Below are positions 23,584-32,583 of a stretch of DNA of 48,395 nucleotides, one piece after another; position 1 is the stretch's first letter, and every line of letters starts with the position of its first letter. Location of the stretch: contig NZ_BOMH01000082.1 of the NCBI RefSeq assembly GCF_016862095.1, forward strand, positions 1-48,395, in the 5' to 3' direction. The notes beneath the pieces were generated by a model, which saw only the letters and a list, made by a program, of their open reading frames with translations, was not told the origin of the DNA and ran no database searches. This DNA comes from Actinoplanes cyaneus (GTDB lineage Bacteria > Actinomycetota > Actinomycetes > Mycobacteriales > Micromonosporaceae). The translations under genes were made by a program, and so were the position numbers.

Positions 23584-24813
23584 ATGAGCGTGTCCGGTGG
23601 CGTCTGGCTGCTGACGGTGACCGGTATTGTCGGTCTGCTGCTGTTCGACTACTTCTTCCACGTACGCCGCACGCACATCCCGTCATTGGGGGAGGCCGCG
23701 CGATGGACGGCGGCCTACATCGGCGTCGCCGTGGCGTTCGGGTTCGGTGTACTGATCCTCGGCGGCAGCACGGCGGGCGCCGAGTACTTCGCCGGTTACG
23801 TCACCGAGAAGGCGCTGTCGGTCGACAACCTGTTCGTCTTCCTGCTGCTGCTCGCCAGTTTCCGGGTGCCCCGCGCCGACCAGCAGAAGGTGCTGCTGGT
23901 CGGCATCACCTTCTCGCTGGTCGTGCGGACCGGGTTCATCTTCCTGGGCGCCGCGCTGATCAACTCGTTCGCGTGGGTGTTCTACCTGTTCGGCCTGATC
24001 CTGCTGATCACGGCGGGCAACCTGCTGCGCGAACAGCGTGACGAGGACCGGGCGCCGGACAACATCATGATCCGTCTGGCGCGCCGGGTCCTGGCCACCT
24101 CCGAGACGTACGACGGTGACAAGCTCGTCACCGTCGTCGACGGGCGCCGGATGTTGACACCGATGCTGCTCGTGATGGTGGCGATCGGCGGCACCGACAT
24201 CCTGTTCGCGCTCGACTCGATCCCCGCGATCTTCGGCCTCACCCAGAACACCTACCTGGTCTTCACCGCGACAGCGTTCTCGCTGCTGGGCCTGCGGCAG
24301 TTGTACTTCCTGATCGACGGTCTGCTCGACCGGCTGGTCTACCTGTCCTACGGGCTCGCCGCGATTCTGGCGCTGATCGGTGTCAAGCTGATCCTGCACG
24401 CTCTGCACGAGAACAACGTGCCGTTCATCAACAGCGGCGACCATGTCGAGGCCGCCGAGATCTCCACAGGTGTCTCGCTGTCGCTGATCATCGGCATCCT
24501 GCTGGTCACGGTGGTGTTCTCGCTGCTGAGCCCGAAAGGCCGGGCACAGACGTACGCCAGGGCGGCGCGACGGCATGCCACCGAGTACCTCGACGTCGAG
24601 ACCGACCCGGCCTACTGCGACGAGATCTACCACCGCCTGATCGAGGACGAGGCACGCATCGACGGCCTGCCGGCCAAACATCGGAACCGGATCCGCAGGG
24701 AGAGGGAGCTGCTCAATCTGATGCAGCGTGCCCATGAGTTACACGCGGACCGGGAACGGGCCGGCCGCTGCTTCGTCCCGGCCACGGCAGGTGTCAGCCG
24801 GCATCCGCAGTGA
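23584..24813 (+). CDS. TerC family integral membrane protein
   Basis: A 409-residue multi-pass membrane protein. TerC landmarks are TEKALSVDNLFVFLLLL in the third helix and GGTDILFALDSIPAIFGLT in a later helix; the acidic Asp residues inside these membrane segments are the presumed metal-binding sites. About eight to nine hydrophobic segments are visible. Family members export manganese or contribute to tellurite/oxidative stress resistance. A charged cytosolic tail of about 80 residues follows the last helix (from SPKGRAQTYARAARRHATEYLD onward) and exceeds the usual family end. ATG start after CGGAGAACCGC. Followed by a bidirectional terminator. Confidence 0.88.
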   Translation: MSVSGGVWLLTVTGIVGLLLFDYFFHVRRTHIPSLGEAARWTAAYIGVAVAFGFGVLILGGSTAGAEYFAGYVTEKALSVDNLFVFLLLLASFRVPRADQQKVLLVGITFSLVVRTGFIFLGAALINSFAWVFYLFGLILLITAGNLLREQRDEDRAPDNIMIRLARRVLATSETYDGDKLVTVVDGRRMLTPMLLVMVAIGGTDILFALDSIPAIFGLTQNTYLVFTATAFSLLGLRQLYFLIDGLLDRLVYLSYGLAAILALIGVKLILHALHENNVPFINSGDHVEAAEISTGVSLSLIIGILLVTVVFSLLSPKGRAQTYARAARRHATEYLDVETDPAYCDEIYHRLIEDEARIDGLPAKHRNRIRRERELLNLMQRAHELHADRERAGRCFVPATAGVSRHPQ

Positions 24814-24879
24814 GCCGATTACCAGTGCGTCAGACCGTGCGAGATCACGTACGCCTCAGAAGATCGCCTCGCTGAGGTT

Positions 24880-24917
24880 TTGCGCCGGGGCCCGGATCCC
24901 TCCCGGCCCCGGCGCAA
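24880..24917. terminator. Bidirectional terminator between TerC and the ABC operon
   Basis: A perfect 13-bp inverted repeat (TTGCGCCGGGGCC / GGCCCCGGCGCAA) with a 12-base loop, in the gap between convergent genes. Confidence 0.8.
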
Positions 24918-24926
24918 GTCGATGCA

Positions 24927-26174
24927 TCAGGCGGGACCGCGTAGTGCGTCGACAGGTTGCATACGTGCCGCACGCAGAGCCGGGTAAAGCCCGGCGAGCA
25001 GGCCGACGAGGGCGCCGGCCAGGGGCGCGCCGGCGGCCAGCCGGACATCGAGCACCGGTGTCCAGTCGCGGGCGACGCTGATCACGACGACGGCGACGAT
25101 GCCGGTGCTGGCGCCGGCGATGCCGCCCAGCAAGCCGACGGCGGTGGATTCGAGCAGGAACTGGGCGGCGATGTGCCTTCGCCGGGCCCCCAGAGCACGG
25201 CGCAGACCGATTTCGGCGGTGCGCTCGATGACGGTGACCAGGGTGACGTTGGCGATGCCGAGTGCGCCGACGACCAGAGAGACCACACCGAGGATAAGCA
25301 GCAGGCCGCTCACGTCATCGGCCACGCCGGTGCGCAGGCCCGCCGGGTCCGGTGGTGCGTGCACCTGCACCACGGCCGGATCGTTCGGGCTCAGGGCAGC
25401 CGGTGCCTGCTGGGCGATGAGCGGGGCCGCACCCAGGGCAGTGGTGATCACCACCGTTGCGAGCGGCCCCAGGTGCAGGGTCTCGTCGCCGGTAGTGAAC
25501 GGAACGATCACCGAGCCGGCCAGGATCTGCTGATCGGCCCGGCCGATCGGGGCGAGGATGCCGATCACCACGAACGGTGTGCCGGCGACGAAGACCGCCG
25601 GCTGGTTGTCGACCCGGGACAGCCCGAGTTGTTCGGCGGCCTGTGCGCCGAGTACGGCGACCCGGTCACGTCGCGCGATGTGCCCGGCGTCGAAGAACCG
25701 GCCGAGGGCGATGCCGGTGCGGGCGGCGTCGGGAAGGGTCGCGGTGGACCCGGCGACCGGTAGTGCCCGGTCGAGCACCCGTTCAGGATCTCGGACGGTG
25801 TTGGCGCGCACCGACGCCTCCGAGCCCGCCGCCGTTTTGGCGTAGGCGGCCACTGCGGTCACCCCGTTGAGGCGGGACAGATCGTCGAGTGCTTCCCAGC
25901 GCACCGCGGGCGGGGAGTCCGGTGAGGCAGGCACGGCGACGTCGACGGTGACCTCGGTTGCTGTGACCGCGTCGAAACGTCCCGCGATCTGGTTGCCCGC
26001 GGTGGCGGACACGCCGAGGGTGGTGACGAGGGTGCCGATGCCCAGCACCGTCGCCAGGACGGTCAGTGCTGTTCGCGCCGGCCGGACGCCGATGCCGGCC
26101 AGTGCTTCGCCGGCCAGGTCCCGGGCGTCGAGCCGGCTGATCGGTATGCCGCTCAGGCGGCGCCGGCCGATCAC
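24927..26174 (-). CDS. ABC transporter permease, MacB/FtsX type
   Basis: A 415-residue permease with the MacB plan: one N-terminal membrane helix (ARTALTVLATVLGIGTLVTTLG, about residues 33-54), a long extracytoplasmic domain and three C-terminal helices (LLLILGVVSLVVGALGIANV, GLLGGIAGASTGIVAVVVI, ALVGLLAGLYPALRA). The cytoplasmic coupling motif EIGLRRALGARR is present. It moves substrates, probably lipids, peptides or antibiotics, powered by the adjacent ATPase. It overlaps the ATPase gene by 4 bp and is the last gene of the minus-strand operon running from 29081 to 24927. Confidence 0.88.
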   Translation of the reverse strand: MIGRRRLSGIPISRLDARDLAGEALAGIGVRPARTALTVLATVLGIGTLVTTLGVSATAGNQIAGRFDAVTATEVTVDVAVPASPDSPPAVRWEALDDLSRLNGVTAVAAYAKTAAGSEASVRANTVRDPERVLDRALPVAGSTATLPDAARTGIALGRFFDAGHIARRDRVAVLGAQAAEQLGLSRVDNQPAVFVAGTPFVVIGILAPIGRADQQILAGSVIVPFTTGDETLHLGPLATVVITTALGAAPLIAQQAPAALSPNDPAVVQVHAPPDPAGLRTGVADDVSGLLLILGVVSLVVGALGIANVTLVTVIERTAEIGLRRALGARRRHIAAQFLLESTAVGLLGGIAGASTGIVAVVVISVARDWTPVLDVRLAAGAPLAGALVGLLAGLYPALRAARMQPVDALRGPA

Positions 26175-26893
26175 CGAGTACCGCCCAGCACCGGCAGCGG
26201 TACCGTCACTTCGGCGGCCACCGGGATCTCGGTCAGCCGGCCGTCAGCGATCCGGACCCGGCGTCCGGCCCGTCGGCTGACCGTCTCGTCGTGGGTGATC
26301 ACGACGAGGGTGGTGCCCGCCGCCCGCAGGTCGTCGAACAGATCGAGCACCGCCGCGGTGTTCACGCTGTCGAGGTTGCCGGTCGGCTCGTCGCACAGCA
26401 GTAGCGCCGGTGTACCGATCAGAGCTCGCGCGATGGCGACCCGCTGCCGCTCACCTCCGGAGAGGTGCCCGGGCCGGAAATGGAGGCGGTGGCCCATGCC
26501 GACCCGGTCGAGCGCGGCGGTGGCGCGTTCGCGCCGGTCACGGCGGCGCCCACCGGTGTACAGGTCTCCCAGCATCACGTTCTCCATCACGTCGCGGTGC
26601 GCGAGCAGGTGGAACGACTGGAAGACGAACCCCAGACGAGCCCCGCGCAAGGCCGTACGAGTGACGTCGTCCAGCCTTGTCGTCTCTCTGCCCTCAAGGT
26701 GGTACGTGCCACTGTCCGGCAGATCAAGCAGGCCGAGGATGTTCAGCAGAGTCGACTTGCCGGAGCCGGAGGGGCCCACAATGCTCACGTAGTCGCCCGG
26801 CCTGACCCGCAGGTTCACGTCGGTGAGTGCGGCGACGGGCGGGTCGGAGGCGAACATCCGGCTCACACCGGCCAGGTTGATGATGTCGGTCAT
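26171..26893 (-). CDS. ABC transporter ATP-binding protein, MacB/LolD type
   Basis: A 240-residue ATPase with Walker A GPSGSGKST (40-48), Q-loop FVFQSFHLL, signature LSGGERQRVAIARAL, Walker B LLLCDEPTGNLD and a switch His in VITHD. The C-terminus is short and ends VPLPVLGGTR. It overlaps both neighbours by 4 bp, which shows translational coupling. It powers the permease at 24927-26174, with the adaptor at 26890-28191. Confidence 0.92.
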   Translation of the reverse strand: MTDIINLAGVSRMFASDPPVAALTDVNLRVRPGDYVSIVGPSGSGKSTLLNILGLLDLPDSGTYHLEGRETTRLDDVTRTALRGARLGFVFQSFHLLAHRDVMENVMLGDLYTGGRRRDRRERATAALDRVGMGHRLHFRPGHLSGGERQRVAIARALIGTPALLLCDEPTGNLDSVNTAAVLDLFDDLRAAGTTLVVITHDETVSRRAGRRVRIADGRLTEIPVAAEVTVPLPVLGGTR

Positions 26894-28191
26894 TGGGTGC
26901 CGACCACGACTCTGTCGCCGGCCACGACGGAACCCGCAGCCTCAGGAGTGATCTGCACGAAGCCGCCGGTGGACAGGCCCGCTCGGACCGGCACGTCGCG
27001 CACCGCACCGGACGCGTCCTGCACGCTCACGCGGGCCTGCCCGTCGGCTGAGGTGAAGACCGCGGCAACCGGCACACTCAGTACCGCCTGCCCGGTGCCA
27101 CCCACCTTGATGACGACCTTGAACGCCTGACCGGTGAACGCGGCAACGCTGCCGGGTTTCGCCGGCGCCAGTTGGATCGGGATTCCGCTGACCGAGGGGG
27201 CAGCTGTCTCCTGCCCACCGGCTACCTGCCCGGTCGGTTGCTCAGGTGCCGGTGCTGCCGCAGCGCCCAGAGCGGTCAGCTTCGCAGGGAACTGGTCGCC
27301 GGCCGGATGCTGCAAGGTCGCCGCCATGCCGACCTTCAACAGGCCCGCGTCATCGGGGGTGACGGTGCCGTTGACGACCAGCGTCGGATCGGCGACGGTT
27401 CCGATCACCCCCGATGCCGGCGCGCCGGTCTTGGCGGTGACGGTGACCAGCCGTACGGGCAGTTTCGGCAGGAAGAGGATCTCGCCGCTGGCGATGCTCG
27501 TCCCGTACGTCTTGCGGTAGTCGGACAGGGCGGTGCGGGCGTCGGCAAGCGCGGTGCCGCCGGCGGCCCGTGCGGTTTCCGCGGCTTGTTCCAGCTGGCG
27601 CAGCTGGGTCCGCTGTGCGGGGGTCGGGCCGGCCGCCTGGTAACCGCGCTTGTCGTACCAGGCTTTGACCGCGTTGAGCACGTTGTCGTCGATGGCGCCG
27701 CTCGAGGAGATGTTGCGGTCGGGCAGCAGCAGCCGCAGGGCGGCCCGTAACTGCCGGACGTCGTCGCCCGCGCTTCCCCGGGTCAGGGTTCGGTACATCG
27801 GCACCTTGCCGGGCAGCACGAACACCGGCCGGCCGCTGACCTCCAGCAGCATGTCGCCTGCTCGCAGGGTCCGGTTCGCGGTGGGCGCCTTCGTGATCAG
27901 CGGTGCCGCCGCCGGGTCACCCTCGCCGACGGCCACTGAGCCGGTCAACGTGACCGGCTGCGGTGTCCCGTACTGCAGGGTGCCCTGAGCGTTAACCGTC
28001 GCGGTCAGGGCCCGTTGTTCGACAGCGACAGTGATCAGCGATGCCGGTGGCGGGCGGTGCCCCGCGGCGGCGTCAGCGGGTGAGCGCACCTGCGTGCCGA
28101 CCAACCAGCCGATCGCTCCCGTGACCAGCGCGGCAGCGCTGATCACCGCCACGATGCGCGACGGACCCGACCGGGGAAGCGCGAGCTTCAT
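26890..28191 (-). CDS. Membrane-fusion (HlyD/MacA-like) adaptor with peptidoglycan-binding domain
   Basis: A 433-residue protein with one N-terminal membrane anchor (IVAVISAAALVTGAIGWLVG, about residues 13-32). A peptidoglycan-binding type-1 domain follows (TLTRGSAGDDVRQLRAALRLL, then AIDDNVLNAVKAWYDKRGY, about 130-185). The HlyD barrel and lipoyl parts lie after it (PVRLVTVTAKTGAPASGVIG; then VIKVGGTGQAVLSVPVAAVF). It probably links the ABC transporter to the cell wall. The ATG at 28191 was preferred to a frame open to 28269 because it starts 2 bp after the lipoprotein stop and gives a proper anchor. Part of a four-gene operon. Confidence 0.85.
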   Translation of the reverse strand: MKLALPRSGPSRIVAVISAAALVTGAIGWLVGTQVRSPADAAAGHRPPPASLITVAVEQRALTATVNAQGTLQYGTPQPVTLTGSVAVGEGDPAAAPLITKAPTANRTLRAGDMLLEVSGRPVFVLPGKVPMYRTLTRGSAGDDVRQLRAALRLLLPDRNISSSGAIDDNVLNAVKAWYDKRGYQAAGPTPAQRTQLRQLEQAAETARAAGGTALADARTALSDYRKTYGTSIASGEILFLPKLPVRLVTVTAKTGAPASGVIGTVADPTLVVNGTVTPDDAGLLKVGMAATLQHPAGDQFPAKLTALGAAAAPAPEQPTGQVAGGQETAAPSVSGIPIQLAPAKPGSVAAFTGQAFKVVIKVGGTGQAVLSVPVAAVFTSADGQARVSVQDASGAVRDVPVRAGLSTGGFVQITPEAAGSVVAGDRVVVGTQ

Positions 28192-28193
28192 CG

Positions 28194-29081
28194 TCAGCCG
28201 ATCCCGTTGCCGGTCGTGATGACGCTGGCCCACTTGGTCCGTGCGAGGGTGGCGTAGTCGGTGCGGCACTCCAGGTCGTCCAGGGCGGCCTTGATCTCGG
28301 TGTCGAGTGCGGACTTCGCCGCGGCCGCGTCGATCTGGCCGGCTTGGGTGAAGGCATCGATCGCTGCGGTGAACTGGCTCTGCTCGATCATGCCCGGTTG
28401 CGCGGACGTCACCCGATAACCCTTGGCTTTGAGGCAGCTGGCGTACTTCTGCGCGGCGGCGATCATGGCCGCGTCGTTCTGGAACTTCGCGTACTCCCGG
28501 CCGGCAGACGCCTTCTTGTCATTGGACGGTCCACTGCCGTAGTACTTCGCCGCAGCCTCGCCCGCGCAGCCTTGATCGCCCTTGGCGGCACCCTGTTCGG
28601 TGCCTGCCTTCGCCTTCTTGGCGGAGCCCTCCAGTGCCACGTCGTAAGCGGCCTGCCGGCTCGGGTCCAAGCCGGCACGGATGGCATTGTTCGGGTTCTT
28701 GGCCGGATCCACCGCCGGAGCAGCCACCGCTGGATCGTTGGGATAGACCAGCCGGGAGTAGCCACCGAACCCGTACTTGGCCCGGAACGCCTTCACCTCG
28801 TCGGCCGGTTGCAACACTGAGGTCATACCGGCGTACTTGGCCTGCGGGCTGTTGTCACCGAAGTCCAGCGGGTGCGGCACGTACTGGAAGCCTTTCTTCT
28901 TCATGCAGTCCGCGATCATGTTCTCGGCCTTGACCTGAGCGGAATCCGGATCGGTGGTCGCGGCGGCCGGACCGGCCCCCGCAGCGGTGTCCGTCGTCGT
29001 GGCGTCGGAGGCGTCCGTGTCGCCGCACCCGGCCAGCAGCCCGAAGCTGAGCACGGTCAGGGACACCATCAGTCGTCGCAT
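28194..29081 (-). CDS. Lipoprotein of the MacAB-like operon
   Basis: A 295-residue lipoprotein with signal RRLMVSLTVLSFGLLAGC (Cys about 19), then a Thr/Ala/Asp-rich linker. Two copies of a C-x-K-x-K-G-aromatic motif are visible (DCMKKKGFQY and SCLKAKGYRV), plus two more cysteines (GCAG and ECRTDY). The four cysteines could form two disulfides. It is the first gene of the operon with the adaptor, ATPase and permease; similar lipoproteins accompany such exporters in actinomycetes, and it probably receives or guards the exported substrate. ATG start; GGACAACAATG upstream is a weak site. Confidence 0.75.
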   Translation of the reverse strand: MRRLMVSLTVLSFGLLAGCGDTDASDATTTDTAAGAGPAAATTDPDSAQVKAENMIADCMKKKGFQYVPHPLDFGDNSPQAKYAGMTSVLQPADEVKAFRAKYGFGGYSRLVYPNDPAVAAPAVDPAKNPNNAIRAGLDPSRQAAYDVALEGSAKKAKAGTEQGAAKGDQGCAGEAAAKYYGSGPSNDKKASAGREYAKFQNDAAMIAAAQKYASCLKAKGYRVTSAQPGMIEQSQFTAAIDAFTQAGQIDAAAAKSALDTEIKAALDDLECRTDYATLARTKWASVITTGNGIG

Positions 29082-29256
29082 TGTTGTCCTTGTTGTCGCA
29101 GGGTCGTGAGAACGGGCCGGCCGGCCTGCGGAGCCCCGCCGGAGCGAAAGCTGCCCCCGGGATTCCGAACCCCTGACGACTGCGGCACCGGCGAGGTTGC
29201 ATCGTCCGAAACTTTTTAGATTTGCCCGGACGTATGGCTCTGACCTGCGGAATTGC

Positions 29257-29274
29257 TGGGTGTCTTTGACCGAA
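29257..29274 (+). promoter_or_regulatory. Divergent 18-bp box variant (TGGGTGTCTTTGACCGAA)
   Basis: It keeps GGTG and GACCGA at consensus spacing, with the outer T-A and final T changed. It lies 31 bp before the earliest start of the hydrolase gene. Confidence 0.35.
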
Positions 29275-29305
29275 GCGGCTGCCCTGGCATGCGTGGGCCG
29301 AGCCT

Positions 29306-31012
29306 ATGACCTTTGCCACGATGATCGAATGCAACACTGGGATGCCAACGGAGCGTCTTGCTCGCATGGCATGTCGCAGGACCAGAGCAGTTCGCACTCG
29401 CGCATCGATTCGCCGCTTGATGACCGGCCTTCTCGGTATGTCCTTGGTGGGCCTGACCGCGTGCACCTCGCAGCCGGCTCCTGCGGACCCCGCCTGGGTG
29501 CAGTCCACGCCTGCCCTCGGCACCGGGCCCGCCACCAGCGAGGTCGAGGCGCGGCGCGTGGACCGCGTCCAGCCGAAGCTGACCTGGGACAAGTGCGGCA
29601 CAGCCGAATGCGGCAGTGTCCGACTCCCGCTCGACTATGACGAGCCCGACGGCACGATGATTGAACTGTCGCTCACCCGGGTCAAAGTCAAAGATCGTAA
29701 GAATCGGATCGGCACCCTGTTCGTCAATCCGGGCGGCCCCGCGGTGCCCGCCACCGGCTTCGCCCTGCAGGCACCCGACTTCTTCAGCAAGCGGGTGCTG
29801 GCGCGCTACGACATCGTCGGCATCGAGCCGCGCGGTGTCGGCGGACGCAACGTTCTGCGGTGCTTCACGTCGCAGGACGGTTTGAGCCAGGCGATGCAAG
29901 GGTCGGTCAGCACGTTCCCGTACAGCGCCAGCGAGGAGACAGCAGCCGTGCGGACGGCGAAGGCCGTCGGGCGAGCATGCTCGACCACCGGTAAGGAACT
30001 GGCCGGAGCGATGTCCACCGCCGAGGTCGCCCGGGACATGGACGTGCTGCGCCGCGCGCTCGGTGACGAGAAGCTCAGCTTCTACGGCAAGAGTTACGGC
30101 AGCTTCCTCGGGCAGGTCTACGCCAACATGTTCCCGGACCGCATCCGATCGGTCGTTATCGACGGTGTGATCGACCCCCGGCGGTGGACCGGCGCAGCGG
30201 GCAGCCCGGATCTGGACCCCGGAGCCGCAGCAGAAGGCGCCTACCGGGCCCTGACCGAGATCTTCACCCGATGCGACAAAGCCGGCAGGGTGGCGTGCCC
30301 TATCGCCGGGAACGCGGCGCGGACATTCGACGAGCTGGCCCAGCGGCTACGGACGCGATCGGTGACGGTCGACGAGCCCGGCTACGGCAGGATCGCGGTC
30401 GGCTATGACGATCTGGTCGCGAACGTCCTCAACAGCCTCTACCTGCCGCAAGGCGCTGACGACATCGTCAGGACCGTGCAGCGGTACCGCGCCGCGGCGC
30501 GAACGTCGCCGGCCGCAGCCGAGCCGAACCCGCCGACGGCACAGGCGGGATCTGGTCCGGCGTCCGACTACCCCGGCGAGGGCAGATACGGCGTGACGTG
30601 CACCGACATGGACAGTCGCCCGACTGACGCCGCCGACTTCCCGGCTCTGGCCGCGCAGGCCGACCGGAAGACGCCATACTTCGGCCGGCTGTGGACGTGG
30701 ACGTACTCGGTTTGCGCGAGCGCCACCTGGACTGTGCAGGATGAGGACGCCTACCGTGGCCCCTTCGACCGGCGGACCAGCGAGCCGGTGCTGGTGGTCG
30801 GTAACTACTGGGATCCGGCGACCAACTATTCCGGTGCCAAGGCGGTCGCCGGGCTGCTGCCAAACAGCAGGCTGCTCACCAGCGACAACTGGGGACACAC
30901 GGCATATCGCTTCTCGCCCTGCGTCAAGAGCGCGGTGGACGCATACCTGATCCAGAAGGCGCTACCGGCTGACGGCACCGTCTGCAAGGAGAACCCGCAG
31001 CCCTTCGCGTGA
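29306..31012 (+). CDS. Lipoprotein alpha/beta hydrolase, tripeptidyl aminopeptidase-like
   Basis: A 568-residue exported serine hydrolase of the actinobacterial SlpD/tripeptidyl-aminopeptidase type. Lipobox GLTAC (Cys53) follows a hydrophobic MTGLLGMSLV stretch. Catalytic parts are the oxyanion motif NPGGP (141-145), nucleophile G-K-S263-Y-G, acid D503 in YWDPATNY and H531 in NWGHT. It would remove short peptides from the N-terminus of extracellular substrates, anchored on the outer membrane face. The start is uncertain: 52 residues before the Cys is long, and ATGs at 29342 or 29366 would give a normal signal peptide. The gene stands alone, divergent from the MacAB-like operon. Confidence 0.85.
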   Translation: MTFATMIECNTGMPTERLARMACRRTRAVRTRASIRRLMTGLLGMSLVGLTACTSQPAPADPAWVQSTPALGTGPATSEVEARRVDRVQPKLTWDKCGTAECGSVRLPLDYDEPDGTMIELSLTRVKVKDRKNRIGTLFVNPGGPAVPATGFALQAPDFFSKRVLARYDIVGIEPRGVGGRNVLRCFTSQDGLSQAMQGSVSTFPYSASEETAAVRTAKAVGRACSTTGKELAGAMSTAEVARDMDVLRRALGDEKLSFYGKSYGSFLGQVYANMFPDRIRSVVIDGVIDPRRWTGAAGSPDLDPGAAAEGAYRALTEIFTRCDKAGRVACPIAGNAARTFDELAQRLRTRSVTVDEPGYGRIAVGYDDLVANVLNSLYLPQGADDIVRTVQRYRAAARTSPAAAEPNPPTAQAGSGPASDYPGEGRYGVTCTDMDSRPTDAADFPALAAQADRKTPYFGRLWTWTYSVCASATWTVQDEDAYRGPFDRRTSEPVLVVGNYWDPATNYSGAKAVAGLLPNSRLLTSDNWGHTAYRFSPCVKSAVDAYLIQKALPADGTVCKENPQPFA

Positions 31013-31038
31013 AAGCCGTCGGGTCGCGCGGCGCAGAT

Positions 31039-31056
31039 TAGGCGAGTCGCACGGAT
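31039..31056 (+). promoter_or_regulatory. 18-bp box (TAGGCGAGTCGCACGGAT) before the MDR oxidoreductase
   Basis: Consensus left half, CACGGAT right half as in the box at 21970. It lies 74 bp before the GTG start. Confidence 0.55.
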
Positions 31057-31130
31057 ACCAAGACCCGGCCACGTCAGCAGAATCGGTTCGCGCGGTCATC
31101 GGCGCACGGACAACCATTCTAGGGAGAACA

Positions 31131-32084
31131 GTGCCCAGAGCAGTGCGATTCGAGCGGTACGGCGGCCCCGAAGTGCTGAAGGTCGTGGATGTTCCGCGGC
31201 CGGCGACACCGTCGGACCGGGTGCTTGTCGAGGTGGTCACCGCGGCGATGAATCCGGGCGAGATCGGTATCCGCGAGGGTGCCTTTGCCTCGATGTGGCC
31301 GGCGGCCTTCCCGGAAGGCCAGGGCAACGACTACTCCGGCGTCGTCGCCGAGGTCGGGCACGACGTCGTGGGTTTCCAGGTCGGCCAGCCGGTGCTCGGC
31401 TTCGCGCCGCGGGCCGCCCAGGCTGATTTCGTCGTGGCCGATCCCGCGGCGCTCGCCGCCAAGCCCGCCGGCCTCGGCTGGGACGAGGCGGCGACCATCG
31501 CCGGCGTTGGCGCCACCGCGTGGGCCGGCATCGAAGCAGTCGCCCCTCGGGAGGGCGAGACGGTAGTGGTGTCGGCCGCCGCGGGCGGCGTCGGCATCAT
31601 CACCGCGCAGCTGGCGGTCCTGCGCGGCGCCCGGGTGATCGGTACCGCCGGGGAACGTAACTTCGACTATCTGGCCTCGCTGGGTGTGACGCCGGTCCGC
31701 TACGGTCCGGGATTGCTCGAACGTCTGCAAGAAGCCGCGCCCGGCGGCGTCGATGCTTATCTGGACACCTTCGGTGCCGGCAACGTCGATGTGGCGATCG
31801 CCCTGGGCGTGCATCCCTACCGGATCAACACGATTGCTGACGGGAACGGCATCCGGCGCTACGGCGTTCACTCCGCCGCGCAGGAACAGGCGGACACCCC
31901 GGAAGTTTGGCAGGAACTCGCCCGGCTCGTAGCGGCCGGCCGGATCGTCATCCCGATCGCGCGCGCCTACCCTCTGGACCAGGTCGAGGACGCCTACCGG
32001 GACCTGGCCACCCGCCACGTCCGCGGCAAACGGGTGCTGCACGTGATGCCGCCGGAACGACGGGCCGCACTACCTGCCACCTGA
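31131..32084 (+). CDS. MDR-family NADP-dependent oxidoreductase (quinone oxidoreductase-like)
   Basis: A 317-residue zinc-free medium-chain dehydrogenase. The N-terminal GroES-like domain starts RAVRFERYGGPEVLKVVDVPRP; EVVTAAMNPGEIGIREG and GNDYSGVVAEVG follow. The Rossmann part has VVVSAAAGGVG (about residues 145-155), the NADPH loop of quinone reductases. No structural-zinc cysteines are seen. It reduces quinones or enones with NADPH, probably as a protective enzyme. GTG start with GGGAGAAC directly upstream. Followed by a strong terminator. Confidence 0.88.
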   Translation: MPRAVRFERYGGPEVLKVVDVPRPATPSDRVLVEVVTAAMNPGEIGIREGAFASMWPAAFPEGQGNDYSGVVAEVGHDVVGFQVGQPVLGFAPRAAQADFVVADPAALAAKPAGLGWDEAATIAGVGATAWAGIEAVAPREGETVVVSAAAGGVGIITAQLAVLRGARVIGTAGERNFDYLASLGVTPVRYGPGLLERLQEAAPGGVDAYLDTFGAGNVDVAIALGVHPYRINTIADGNGIRRYGVHSAAQEQADTPEVWQELARLVAAGRIVIPIARAYPLDQVEDAYRDLATRHVRGKRVLHVMPPERRAALPAT

Positions 32085-32103
32085 CCTGCCATGGTCCCGG
32101 CGC

Positions 32104-32140
32104 GGTGCTCCGGCGCGGAGGCGTTCAGCGCCGGAGCACC
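32104..32140. terminator. Bidirectional terminator after the MDR oxidoreductase
   Basis: A perfect 13-bp inverted repeat (GGTGCTCCGGCGC / GCGCCGGAGCACC) with an 11-base loop, 20 bp from either stop of two convergent genes. Confidence 0.8.
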
Positions 32141-32159
32141 ACAAGCCGATCCGGGCTTA

Positions 32160-32450
32160 TCAGGACGGGTTTTCGCCGACGACGACCTTCACCGTGGAGT
32201 GCTTGCGGCGCAGGTCCTTGAGCGGCTGGTATTCCGGGGAATCCCAGAACCGCTGCACGGTCTCCCGGTCCGGGAATTCGTGGATCACCAGGGTCGACGG
32301 CTTCCAGTCGCCCTCCAGGACCAGGGCGTTCTCGTCGGTGATGAGGTTGCGGCCACCGAACCGCTCGATCAGCGGCCCGGCACCCTCGACGTACTGCCGG
32401 AAGCCCTCGGGGCCGGCGATGTCGAGGTCGATGACAACGAAGGCGGACAT
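32160..32450 (-). CDS. DUF1330 family protein
   Basis: A 96-residue small cytosolic protein with a dimeric alpha-beta barrel fold. Family features are FVVIDLDIAGPEGFRQYV at the start, GGRNLITDENALVLEGDWKP, LVIHEFPDRETVQRFWDSPEYQPLKDLR and a short end. Its biochemical role is unknown. ATG with AAGGAG 7 bp upstream. Divergent from the AraC regulator, which may control it. Confidence 0.85.
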   Translation of the reverse strand: MSAFVVIDLDIAGPEGFRQYVEGAGPLIERFGGRNLITDENALVLEGDWKPSTLVIHEFPDRETVQRFWDSPEYQPLKDLRRKHSTVKVVVGENPS

Positions 32451-32583
32451 GTTCGGTCTCCTTGCTCACTGAGCCGGCGTGGTTGCCGAGCTGTCTCCAC
32501 GTTAAGGACTCAGCGTGGGCGTTCCTATGCTGCAAACGCCGTCATTCATATTCGGTCGTACCAGCGCGCAGTACTATCGATGG

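Noticed and set aside
29289..29306. Minus-strand box-like TAGGCTCGGCCCACGCAT
   Set aside because: The middle is far from consensus and it lies over 200 bp from the lipoprotein start; kept out of the box list.
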